From: Candidatus Methylomirabilis sp. | GTDB taxonomy: Bacteria > Patescibacteriota > Patescibacteriia > DYHP01 | Reading direction: 5' to 3' | Length of the DNA: 13,241 nt | Assembly: GCA_020724105.1 (NCBI GenBank) | Contig: DYHP01000025.1 | Location: 1-13,241, forward strand | Made by a program: the position numbers and the translations under genes | Shown here: piece after piece, positions 5,006-12,549 of the stretch | How the letters are laid out: each line of letters starts with the position of its first letter | Position numbering within the stretch: the stretch's first letter is position 1 | The notes under the pieces: model-generated | Database searches by the model: none | The model's input: the letters and a program-made list of their open reading frames with translations, nothing else | Told to the model about the DNA's origin: nothing

Positions 5006-6928
5006 ATGTTGAAAGAACCAAAATTCGAAAAAAAAATAAGAATGGAAAAAGAACCGCAAGAAAAGCCGTCGCGGTTTGATTATTATAAATTAATGTCGGG
5101 CTTAATCGGCAGAGCGGAAGAGTTGATGATGAAGCAACCGGATTTGCCTGCGGAGAGATTCGCCAACCTTTTGATATATGATAAGAGCAACGAGGCGCCG
5201 CCAACGCCGAGGCAGGAGGAAATTATTCAAAAAATGGCGCAACGTTTTGTTGACGCCAGGAACGATGTTTTGTCTTATGCGGCTGAATTATCAGAAAGGT
5301 TTGGAGGGAAGAGCAAACTTGAAAATCCCTTGGAGATTTTGGAAAAAAATACCGATGCCAAGTGGCGGTTTTTGCGCGACCTCGGGTTGCCGTCGCCGAT
5401 TGACACGACGAAATTTAAAATTCACACCGTTCACCCAACGGCAATCGGAGTTGAATGCGAAGACATAGAAGATTACGCATGGGTTTCGGAGTGGACCATT
5501 GAGGAAGCAATGACGACGGAGGGATTTTTTACTTATAAAGATTTCACCTGCGGTTTAAAAGAAAAGTTTGACAAGGCGCGGGTAGAAAAGTTAAATCAAA
5601 ATGTTTATTTTCTAAATGGCGTCTTGCTTAAGGGAAGAAAACAGAAAAAAGAAGTTCAAGAGCATGAGATACAGCATCATTTATTTCGACGTTATTTTGA
5701 TACAAGTCCGATGGCCGATTTTCGCCATGAAAGAGAAGAGTTATTGTGGCGGATTGATGTGGAACCGAAAGAATCGGAAAAATTAAAAGCAAAAAGGCTT
5801 GCCAGCGAACGCAACGAGTTAATTGCGAGAGAACTCGAGTTGAGAAAAAAACAAAACATGCCGCGCGCCCGATATTTATATTTAGAAGAAAGCGCGCGCG
5901 ATGAATTTTCGTCTTATCTTAAAGAAGGTGACTATAGATACGACAAACAATCCATATTTGGCAAGGAAAACTATCTTTTAGTAGAGAAGCCGCTCGAGGA
6001 ATTTGATGACATAAAATTACTGAGGGTCAAGTTTGACATTTTAAAGAAAGAATTGTGGCGACTTGAGGCGGGCGAGGTAAATCCTAAAAATTTTTATAAA
6101 ATTTTTGAAGTCACCTCGAGTTTTGACGAGGCTAAAGAGGAGTTGTCCAAAATTGATTCAAAAATTTCTGAAAAGGGGTTGGCTAATCTTTTGGATGATG
6201 AAACGGATATTAATTTATTGTTTTGGCTGAAAGAATATATTGTGGAGAAAAAACAATTTGATATTAAGCCGCTTATTTTGGAAATTGAAAATTGGTGCGT
6301 CAAGAGATTGGAAGGAATTTTGGAGAAGAATGTGGAGGATATCGGAAGTTTGGAACTGGCTTTGGCCAATAAATATGTTTTTGAAACAAACGCGCTGACG
6401 AACAGAGCAAGCGCTGAAATAAACGATGCGCTCGGCAATATCGCCGGAATTTATCTCGAAAACACTTATAGGGAAGTTTGGGTGATGGATCCAATTTTAG
6501 CTTCGGCGATTAAAGAAGCAAATTACAATCCTTACACCGGTAATAAAATTGAAAGAATTGATGACAGAATCGCTTTTGCCGAAAAGGTGACGAGAGAAGC
6601 GCATCAGGTGCGGGAAAAATTTGTTTCTTTAATAGAGCAAATTAAATCTTATGATTTTGAAACAGCGGCGGCGCTGATGGGTGAGGAAATACATGATCCC
6701 AAAGACGGGCATCGATTAAGTTTGCGGGAAAAGGTTGAAGAAGCAGAGGAAGAGTTGGACGATTTAAAGAAAATGAACAGCGAATTTTGGAAAATAATGG
6801 ACGAAATTGCGGAAATTAATGAGAGCGAAGCCCTTAAATTAATATCTGATATTGGGAAGGGGGTTCCTCTCAGGATAAGATTCAGGGAGGCGCGCGGGAC
6901 TCTTGAAGAATTAAAAAAACAGGGGTAA
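5006..6928 (+). CDS. Putative HExxH metallopeptidase-like protein A
   Basis: I do not recognise the family. From the ATG at 5006 the protein has 640 residues; an ATG at 5042 would give 628. It is charged, has no signal peptide or membrane segment, and looks cytoplasmic. HEIQH at residues 220-224 is a zinc-peptidase type motif. A possible third ligand is E300 in SARDEFSSYLKEG, as in gluzincins. The C-terminal half is helical and Glu/Lys-rich, with likely coiled coil near 575-640. The gene starting at 7091 encodes a smaller protein with the same HExxH...A(R/K)DE...LKEG arrangement, so the two look like diverged paralogues. The frame is open back to 4898 only through a palindromic repeat, which I exclude. 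Substrate and activity are unknown. Confidence 0.7.
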   Translation: MLKEPKFEKKIRMEKEPQEKPSRFDYYKLMSGLIGRAEELMMKQPDLPAERFANLLIYDKSNEAPPTPRQEEIIQKMAQRFVDARNDVLSYAAELSERFGGKSKLENPLEILEKNTDAKWRFLRDLGLPSPIDTTKFKIHTVHPTAIGVECEDIEDYAWVSEWTIEEAMTTEGFFTYKDFTCGLKEKFDKARVEKLNQNVYFLNGVLLKGRKQKKEVQEHEIQHHLFRRYFDTSPMADFRHEREELLWRIDVEPKESEKLKAKRLASERNELIARELELRKKQNMPRARYLYLEESARDEFSSYLKEGDYRYDKQSIFGKENYLLVEKPLEEFDDIKLLRVKFDILKKELWRLEAGEVNPKNFYKIFEVTSSFDEAKEELSKIDSKISEKGLANLLDDETDINLLFWLKEYIVEKKQFDIKPLILEIENWCVKRLEGILEKNVEDIGSLELALANKYVFETNALTNRASAEINDALGNIAGIYLENTYREVWVMDPILASAIKEANYNPYTGNKIERIDDRIAFAEKVTREAHQVREKFVSLIEQIKSYDFETAAALMGEEIHDPKDGHRLSLREKVEEAEEELDDLKKMNSEFWKIMDEIAEINESEALKLISDIGKGVPLRIRFREARGTLEELKKQG

Positions 6929-6935
6929 TACAAAT

Positions 6936-7088
6936 ATGGCGGGAAAGGACGAAAACATCAAAAAAATCTACACCGAGGCGATACACAAAATCAAGAAACT
7001 CAAACGCGAGCACAACAAAGTTTTAGAGGATTTTATTAAAAAATTGGAAGAATATAAAATAGAAAAGATTAAAGAGAATCTTAAATAA
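6936..7088 (+). CDS. Small charged helical protein between the two HExxH genes
   Basis: The 50-residue ORF begins MAGKDENIKK and ends KIKENLK. It is almost entirely Lys, Glu, Ile and Leu with heptad-like spacing, so a single amphipathic or coiled-coil helix is likely. It starts 7 nt after the upstream stop, with AGGGG 10 nt before its ATG, and ends 2 nt before the next ATG. That tight packing between two related genes supports a real gene in one operon. A second small helical ORF follows the downstream HExxH gene, so the arrangement repeats. It could be a partner or inhibitor of its neighbour (inference). No family is recognised. Confidence 0.6.
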   Translation: MAGKDENIKKIYTEAIHKIKKLKREHNKVLEDFIKKLEEYKIEKIKENLK

Positions 7089-7090
7089 TT

Positions 7091-8488
7091 ATGGAACAGC
7101 ATTCTATTGAAAAACAACCACTCAAAGAAATTTCTCCAAGAAAAGAAGCCGAGCCGAAATCGCCCGAAGAAATGATTGAGGACTTGACGGCAGAAGTGGA
7201 AGAAATGGAAGAGGTTTCGGAAACCACAGAAAAACTTGGCAAGCGTTTTGATATTCCGAAAGAAGAAGTTGAAGAAATCGGCGAAAAGCGCGGTTTTACC
7301 AAAAAATTTTCTTCAATTAAAAATGAAATCAGCAAAGTCGCTTCCGCCGCGATTGACAAAATCAAGGGAGTGTTTGGCAAAAAAGAAGTTGCGGAAAAAG
7401 CGGGCGCGCCCGCCGAAATTTCCCCGGAAAAGAAAGAAAAAATAAAAGAAAAAATTGGCGCTGCTGAAATTCGAGCGGAATTATTTGAAGCGATTTCTAA
7501 AAATCCGGACTTGCCGCGCGAAGATTTAATGAAAATGTTGGAACAAGGCCAAACAAAATATCAAATCCCCGAAAAACAGGCGGAAGAACTGATGTCTTTT
7601 ATTGAGAAATACGCCGAAAAACACAAAGCGGTGAAAGAGGTTAGAAAACAATTTACGGACGATAAATTGCTTTTTAACGCCTGTTTCGGTTTTTTGCCAA
7701 AAGGCAAGGTAGAATCTTTGGAGGGACCAATGTCAATTTTTTTTCGTTGTAAGAATAAAAAAGATTATGATGAGGTATTGATAAAACAAATGGAAATGTA
7801 TGGCGGTACTGAATATTCCAAATATTCTACAACACTTTGCGAACTTTCTGGCGCGGTGGCGCTTTCGAATTACAGCGCGATACCCGAATTAAAGGAAACG
7901 TTGATTATTGAAGATGTCACCGGCAAGGCGGCCATGAAATTTAAATTCCAAACCGAAAAAACCAAAAAACATGAAGAACAACATCTTTTGAAAAGATTAT
8001 TTAAAGAACCATTTTTGAGAAAAGAGGCAAGTGACAAAATGAATATGGCAAAATCTATGGAGGAGAAAGAAGCGTTGATAGAGCCATATCTGCGCGCTTT
8101 TAAAGAGGTGACCGCCGATTGGGGAGCCAAAGATGAAATTTTGGCCAATTTGAAGGAAGGCAAAAGTCCATCAAAAATGTATTCTATTTTGACTAAAAAA
8201 TTAGGAGAAGGCGGGTTGTACGATTATTTGGAAATACGAAAGAACGCCATGGAAAAAGATTTCGCGCAAAAGGGGATAAGCAAGGAGAAGTATTGGCCGC
8301 TCGCAAAGAAAATTTTTCACGACGAATACAAGGTTTCGTTAAAAGAATCGCTGGGCGCGGTGGAGGAGTTAAGGCAAATGGGCAAAAATGCCGATGAAAT
8401 TGTCGCCATGCTTATTACCGAGCCGCTGGAACAGTGGCAGAATTTCGTAAAAGACCTGAAAAATTATTACAATAAAAAAGCAATTTAA
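7091..8488 (+). CDS. Putative HExxH metallopeptidase-like protein B
   Basis: The 465-residue protein has no recognised family. Residues 1-145 are acidic/basic low-complexity sequence with coiled-coil character. Residues 155-200 form a helical region, and a more globular domain follows (about 205-370). HEEQH at 294-298 resembles a zinc-binding HExxH, and D348-E349 in GAKDEILANLKEG supplies a candidate third ligand. The same order (HExxH, then about 50-75 residues, then A(R/K)DE...LKEG) occurs in the upstream 640-residue protein. Flanking residues also match loosely (HEEQHLLKRLF and HEIQHHLFRRYF). No signal peptide or membrane helix is visible. The start lies 2 nt after the small ORF with no Shine-Dalgarno site, so translation is probably coupled. 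Catalysis is unproven. Confidence 0.75.
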   Translation: MEQHSIEKQPLKEISPRKEAEPKSPEEMIEDLTAEVEEMEEVSETTEKLGKRFDIPKEEVEEIGEKRGFTKKFSSIKNEISKVASAAIDKIKGVFGKKEVAEKAGAPAEISPEKKEKIKEKIGAAEIRAELFEAISKNPDLPREDLMKMLEQGQTKYQIPEKQAEELMSFIEKYAEKHKAVKEVRKQFTDDKLLFNACFGFLPKGKVESLEGPMSIFFRCKNKKDYDEVLIKQMEMYGGTEYSKYSTTLCELSGAVALSNYSAIPELKETLIIEDVTGKAAMKFKFQTEKTKKHEEQHLLKRLFKEPFLRKEASDKMNMAKSMEEKEALIEPYLRAFKEVTADWGAKDEILANLKEGKSPSKMYSILTKKLGEGGLYDYLEIRKNAMEKDFAQKGISKEKYWPLAKKIFHDEYKVSLKESLGAVEELRQMGKNADEIVAMLITEPLEQWQNFVKDLKNYYNKKAI

Positions 8489-8557
8489 TTTAAAGAACCT
8501 TAAAATTTATAAACAAAAACAGAGGAGGAAAAAACGGAAACAGGACAAGACAAGAAA

Positions 8558-8707
8558 ATGTTTGAAGATGGAATCGCCAAACTAGAAGAAGAGATGAAGG
8601 CGGATTTTGAAGATTTAAAAAAGAAAACTGAGGAAGCGAAACGCCAATCTAAGGCATTGATGGACGATCTTCATAAAATGGCGGGAAAGCCGCAGTTGGA
8701 CGGATAG
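8558..8707 (+). CDS. Small charged helical protein after the second HExxH gene
   Basis: The 49-codon ORF from ATG 8558 runs to TAG 8707 and begins MFEDGIAKLEEEMKADFEDL. It is Glu/Lys/Asp-rich and predicted helical, much like the small ORF at 6936. The frame continues upstream to an ACG codon at 8534 that lies 5 nt after a perfect AGGAGG (8523-8528), the only strong Shine-Dalgarno motif noticed in the window. A non-standard ACG start would add 8 residues (57 in total). From the ATG the AGGAGG is 29 nt away and useless. The gene ends the operon just before a bidirectional terminator. No function is assigned. Confidence 0.55.
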   Translation: MFEDGIAKLEEEMKADFEDLKKKTEEAKRQSKALMDDLHKMAGKPQLDG

Positions 8708-8716
8708 ATGAAATTG

Positions 8717-8747
8717 AAAAATCTCTCATTAGGTGAGAGATTTTTTT
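8717..8747. terminator. Bidirectional intrinsic terminator between convergent operons
   Basis: ATCTCTCA pairs with TGAGAGAT around a 5-nt loop. AAAA flanks one side and a run of seven T the other, so both strands have stem plus U-tract. It closes the plus-strand HExxH operon and can also stop the minus-strand era transcript. Confidence 0.85.
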
Positions 8748-8818
8748 GTTAGCGTAAAGTTGCGCCTGCCCCGTAGTGAACGAACAAAATGAGTTCTGCT
8801 TCCGGGTAAAGTGGCGAT

Positions 8819-9637
8819 TTAACAAACCACCTCCAATTCCAAATAAACCTTTCGTCCCAAAATCTGTTCCAATTCTTTTCGCGCCACCGAACCGATTTCT
8901 TTTATTTTCTGCCCGCTTTTGCCGATGAGCATCTTTTTATGGGTCGGCGAATCGGTGGAGATTATCGCCTTGATATAAAGCGCGCCGCTTTTCCGTTCTT
9001 CCTCTTCTTCAACTTTAACGTCCGTGGTGTACGGCAATTCTTTGTTCATCTGAATGTAAATTTTTTCTCTTATTAATTCTTCAAGCCAGGTTTTGTGTTC
9101 CAAGTTGGTGATCTGAAATTCCGGATAAATCGGCTCGCCTTCGGGCAAGAGTTCAATTATTTTTTCTTTGAGCGGTTTTAGATTTTTGCCGGTTTTCGCC
9201 GAGACCTGCATTGTATCGTCAAATTTTTCCGACAATTCAAGGTATTCGTCAAGATACGGAAGCCGCTGGTCGGCTTTGTTTATAACCAAAATTTTCGGAA
9301 CTTTTAGCGGTTCAATCATTCTTAAGACGATTCTTTCTTCGTTTCCGATGGCGCGGGTCGGGTCGGCGACGTACAAAAGCGCGTCAATTCCTTTTAATGA
9401 TTCCCGCGCCGCTTCGTTTAACGCCCGCGTCAATTCGGAATGCGATTTTTCAAAAATGCCCGGCGTGTCGATAAAAACAATCTGCCCAGACGGGTCGTGA
9501 ACAACGCCGTGGATTACAAGACGGGTTGTTTGCGGTTTTGCCGTAACAATTGAAATTTTCGAACCAACCAAAGCGTTGAGCAAAGTTGATTTTCCCGTAT
9601 TTGATCTTCCTATTAATACGGCGAACCCAGTTTTCAT
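8819..9637 (-). CDS. era: GTPase Era
   Basis: Era is a ribosome-assembly GTPase that binds the 16S rRNA 3' end. The 272-residue protein has the GTPase domain first: G1 GRSNTGKST (10-18), switch QTTR, G3 DTPG (57-60), G4 NKAD (120-123) and G5 SAK (146-148). A KH domain follows with GKSG (239-242) and the family end (GRKVYLELEV). G1 is slightly unusual, with Ser-Asn-Thr where most Era proteins have Pro-Asn-Val. The ATG at 9637 gives the normal N-terminus with no Shine-Dalgarno site. The sequence upstream is a repeat block, so its promoter is not obvious. The gene stands alone, divergent from the glycosyltransferase and convergent with the HExxH operon. Confidence 0.96.
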   Translation of the reverse strand: MKTGFAVLIGRSNTGKSTLLNALVGSKISIVTAKPQTTRLVIHGVVHDPSGQIVFIDTPGIFEKSHSELTRALNEAARESLKGIDALLYVADPTRAIGNEERIVLRMIEPLKVPKILVINKADQRLPYLDEYLELSEKFDDTMQVSAKTGKNLKPLKEKIIELLPEGEPIYPEFQITNLEHKTWLEELIREKIYIQMNKELPYTTDVKVEEEEERKSGALYIKAIISTDSPTHKKMLIGKSGQKIKEIGSVARKELEQILGRKVYLELEVVC

Positions 9638-9643
9638 AATTCA

Positions 9644-9880
9644 TAGAAGCCACGAAACGCCATCACCCCAGTATCAAAGCCCGACGAGGAGTCCGCCTCT
9701 TAATTAGAATGGTTTTCTCTCGGAACTCGCCTCCCGCCTCCGCTAAAGCTTCGGCGGGCAAATCGGCTTTCATTGCGCCAAATCGTTTCATTTTACCCCG
9801 GCTTGATACGGGGCGGGCAACGCTATTTCTCACGCCAAATTTTTGGCGTAAAGTGGCGTAGTTGTGGCGTAAAATGGCGG
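9644..9880. repeat. Composite repeat block in the era/glycosyltransferase spacer, copy B
   Basis: This block fills most of the 308-bp divergent spacer. Its outer ends match the palindrome beside ssrA: ATAGAAGCCAC..AACGCCATCAC at 9644-9667, and TGGCGTAAAGTGGCGTAGTT with following GGCGTA units at 9844-9880. Between them lie about 175 bp that copy A lacks. This interior includes another inverted repeat (GTATCAAAGCC against GGCTTGATAC) and hairpins such as CCCGCC..GGCGGG and GAGG..CCTC. The interior looks like nested repeat insertion. No gene is seen. A weak promoter match for the glycosyltransferase (TTGTCA 9913, TGATAT 9936) lies to its right. Confidence 0.65.
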
Positions 9881-9945
9881 TCTAACTTTTATCGTACCAC
9901 ATATTCATTGCCTTGTCACCTTTAAATTGATAGAATGATATTAGT

Positions 9946-10671
9946 ATGTTGTCTATTATTATACCCACCCACAACGAAGAAAATTATCTGCCAAATTTAT
10001 TGAAATCCATTAAGAATCAGAGTTTCTCCGATTATGAAATTATTGTCGCCGACGCCGATTCAACGGATGCGACGCGCGAAATCGCGCGGGACTTCGGCGC
10101 AAAGGTGGTTTCGGGCGGCATGCCGGCCATTGGAAGAAACCGCGGCGCCGAAGCGGCCTCGGGCGAATTGTTTTTATTTTTGGACGCCGACGTCATTTTG
10201 TCTCCCTGCGGTCTGCCTTTGGTAGAAAAATCAGATTTTTTGGAGCGGGTCATTGACGAGTTTCGGCGGAAAAATTTCAGCATGGCGACTTGCTGTTTGA
10301 TTCCGGCCAGTTGCAGATTTGTGGATAAATTTTTTCACGCGGTTTATGATTTTTACGTTTCCAAAATGGCAAAAATTATGCCCCACGCGCCGGGGTTTTT
10401 CATTTTAATCAAACGCGATTTGTTTCTGGCAATCGGCGGTTTTGACGAAAGCATAACTTTGTGCGAAGACACCGATTTGACCATTCGCGCCGCAAAAAAA
10501 GGAAAATTCGGATTTTTAAAATCGGAAAAGATAAAAGTTTCTGTTCGTCGCTTTGACGTCGACGGCAGGTGGAATGTCGCTTTCAAATATCTTTTGGCCG
10601 AAATAATTTTGCTTTTAGGCAGAAGAATCAGAGGCTGGCCGAAATATAATTTTTTTTATAAGAAGGACTAG
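9946..10671 (+). CDS. Family 2 glycosyltransferase
   Basis: The 241-residue protein has a GT-A fold of the GT2 family. It begins MLSIIIPTHNEENYLPNLL (nucleotide-sugar binding strand and loop). It continues with ADADSTD, the metal-binding FLDAD motif (80-82) and the acceptor-site acid pair in CEDTD (174-175). A C-terminal hydrophobic stretch (about 205-220) could associate with the membrane, but there are no clear multiple helices. It would add sugars to a lipid-linked or cell-surface glycan. Donor and acceptor cannot be deduced. The start fits the family exactly, with no Shine-Dalgarno site. The only upstream promoter match would give an almost leaderless mRNA. Its TAG lies inside the following hairpin. 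There are no other polysaccharide genes nearby. Confidence 0.9.
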   Translation: MLSIIIPTHNEENYLPNLLKSIKNQSFSDYEIIVADADSTDATREIARDFGAKVVSGGMPAIGRNRGAEAASGELFLFLDADVILSPCGLPLVEKSDFLERVIDEFRRKNFSMATCCLIPASCRFVDKFFHAVYDFYVSKMAKIMPHAPGFFILIKRDLFLAIGGFDESITLCEDTDLTIRAAKKGKFGFLKSEKIKVSVRRFDVDGRWNVAFKYLLAEIILLLGRRIRGWPKYNFFYKKD

Positions 10672-10717
10672 AAACTTGTCCCGACGTATCGTCGGGACAA
10701 GTTTCTAGTTATTTTTT
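10667..10717 (+). terminator. 20-bp hairpin between glycosyltransferase and lepA
   Basis: Positions 10667-10686 pair perfectly with 10690-10709 around a TAT loop, followed by TATTTTTT. This looks like an intrinsic terminator for the glycosyltransferase. However, the lepA ATG lies at 10718, so no promoter fits between them. If lepA is transcribed from a TATAAT at 10645-10650, the hairpin would be its 5' leader. It could also be one of the palindromic repeats of this genome. Confidence 0.65.
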
Positions 10718-12517
10718 ATGACCAACATCCGCAATTTCTGTATCATCGCTCACATTGACCATGGGAAATCGACTTTAGCCGATCGCCTTTTGGAATTCAC
10801 CGGCACCATTGAAAAGCGAAAAATGAAAGAACAGATCTTGGATTCTATGGAATTGGAGCGAGAGAGAGGGATTACCATTAAACTCACGCCGGCGAGGATG
10901 AAATACAAAGATTATATTTTGAATTTAATTGATACTCCCGGACATGTTGATTTTACTTATGAGGTTTCGCGTTCTTTGGCGGCCGTGGAAGGCGCTCTGC
11001 TTCTGGTTGACACCACCCAAGGCGTTCAAGCGCAAACCTTGGGCAATCTTTATTTGGCGCTGGAACAGAATCTCGTCATTATTCCGGTTGTAAACAAAAT
11101 AGATTTGCCCAATGCCGATGTAAAAAAAACAAAAGAAGAAATCGTTAAATTAGTCGGCTGCCGCGAGGACGAAATACTTTTGACATCAGGCAAAACCGGA
11201 CAAGGCGTGGAAATCGTTTTGGAAGCGATAATTGAAAGGATTCCCGAACCAAAAGGAAGCAAGGACGCCGAAATCCGCGCTTTAATTTTTGATTCAAAAT
11301 ACGACGAATACAGGGGCGTGGTCGCTTACATCAGATTGGTTGACGGCTCGCTTAAAAAAGGAGACAAGATAAAGTTTTTCGCCACGGGCGCGGAAACGGA
11401 AATTTTGGAAATCGGCTATTTTGCGCCGGATTTTGCCGCGCAAAAAGAACTCTGCGCCGGCGAAATAGGATATATTGTCACTACTTTGAAAAACATTGAA
11501 GGTTGCCGCGTCGGCGATACCGTTATACTTTCTTCTGAGACTTCCGAGACCAAGTCTCGTGACACGAGACTGCCTGGTTATAAAGAAGTAAAACCCATGG
11601 TTTTCGCTGGTTTTTATCCGAAAGAGGGGCAGAATGCGGAAAAGCTTCGCGAGGCGATGGGAAAATTAAAGTTAAACGACGCGGCAATGAGTTTTGAGCC
11701 GGAACGGAACACGGTTTTGGGTTTCGGCTTCCGGGTCGGTTTTTTGGGCTTGCTTCATCTTGAAATAACCAAAGAAAGATTGAAAAGAGAATACGGCATC
11801 AACCTTATCGTAACCGTGCCGTCAGTGGCGTACAAGATTTTCACAAAAGGCAGAAACGAGCCGACGATAATTAAAAGCACTGCCGAACTGCCCGACCCGT
11901 CCACGATTGAACGCATTGAAGACCCTTATGTGCTGGCCGACATTATCACGCCAAAGGAATATCTGGGGCAGATTATGAAAATTTGCGAAGAAAGGCGGGG
12001 AGAATACAAAAACATTGAGTATTTGGGCGGAGAAAACCCGCGGGTGATTTTGCATTACAATCTTCCGCTCTCCGTGATTCTCGTCGATTTTTACGACAAA
12101 TTAAAAAGCGCGAGCCAGGGTTACGCTTCGCTGAATTACGAAATCACGGGCTTTAAACCGAACGACATCGTTCAATTAAACATTTTGATTAACGGCGATT
12201 CGGTCGAAGAATTGTCAACTTTGGTTTACAGAGACGAGTCGTATCGTCGCGCCAGAGAAATCGCCGCGGCTTTAAAAAAGGCGATTCCGAGGCAGATGAT
12301 AGAAGTTAAAATTCAGGCGGCAATCGGCGGGAAAATCGTGGCTGCCGAAAGAATCGCGCCTTTCCGCAAAGATGTTTTGGCTAAACTTTACGGCGGCGAC
12401 GTTACCCGCAAAATGAAACTTCTTAAAAAACAAAAAGAAGGAAAGAAAAAGATGCTGGGGAAAGGACAGGTTAATATACCCACAGATGCATACCTTTCCG
12501 TCCTTAAAAGAGAATAG
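10718..12517 (+). CDS. lepA: Elongation factor 4 (LepA)
   Basis: EF-4 is a ribosome-bound translational GTPase that acts during initiation and elongation under stress. The 599-residue length is standard. G-domain motifs are AHIDHGKST (11-19), the ERERGITIK switch, DTPGH (72-76) and NKID (126-129). LPGYKEVKPMVF, FGFRVGFLGLLHLEI and the LepA-specific C-terminal domain (GGDVTRKMKLLKKQKEGKK, then IPTDAYLSVLK) identify it against EF-G. A short loop SSETSETKSRDTR before LPGYKEV is extra and is encoded by a small palindrome (11553-11571). The start is the family N-terminus with no Shine-Dalgarno site, 8 nt after a strong hairpin. recJ follows after 32 nt, possibly in the same transcript. Confidence 0.97.
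   Translation: MTNIRNFCIIAHIDHGKSTLADRLLEFTGTIEKRKMKEQILDSMELERERGITIKLTPARMKYKDYILNLIDTPGHVDFTYEVSRSLAAVEGALLLVDTTQGVQAQTLGNLYLALEQNLVIIPVVNKIDLPNADVKKTKEEIVKLVGCREDEILLTSGKTGQGVEIVLEAIIERIPEPKGSKDAEIRALIFDSKYDEYRGVVAYIRLVDGSLKKGDKIKFFATGAETEILEIGYFAPDFAAQKELCAGEIGYIVTTLKNIEGCRVGDTVILSSETSETKSRDTRLPGYKEVKPMVFAGFYPKEGQNAEKLREAMGKLKLNDAAMSFEPERNTVLGFGFRVGFLGLLHLEITKERLKREYGINLIVTVPSVAYKIFTKGRNEPTIIKSTAELPDPSTIERIEDPYVLADIITPKEYLGQIMKICEERRGEYKNIEYLGGENPRVILHYNLPLSVILVDFYDKLKSASQGYASLNYEITGFKPNDIVQLNILINGDSVEELSTLVYRDESYRRAREIAAALKKAIPRQMIEVKIQAAIGGKIVAAERIAPFRKDVLAKLYGGDVTRKMKLLKKQKEGKKKMLGKGQVNIPTDAYLSVLKRE
11537..11571. repeat. In-frame GAGAC/GTCTC palindrome in lepA
   Basis: AGTCTCGT pairs with ACGAGACT around GAC (11553-11571), preceded by two more GAGAC copies at 11537 and 11546. 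It encodes a hydrophilic loop not usual in EF-4, so it probably arose by repeat insertion or expansion at a tolerant site. Confidence 0.45.
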
Positions 12518-12549
12518 ATATTTGTTCACTGCGCTCACGAAATCAATAT

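Noticed and set aside
9168..9500. Plus-strand ORF opposite era
   Set aside because: Shadow of the clearly coding era frame; no start context or known domain.
9644..9880. CRISPR array from the repeated GGCGTA units
   Set aside because: Units are short, unevenly spaced and palindromic, with no regular repeats or unique spacers and no cas genes.
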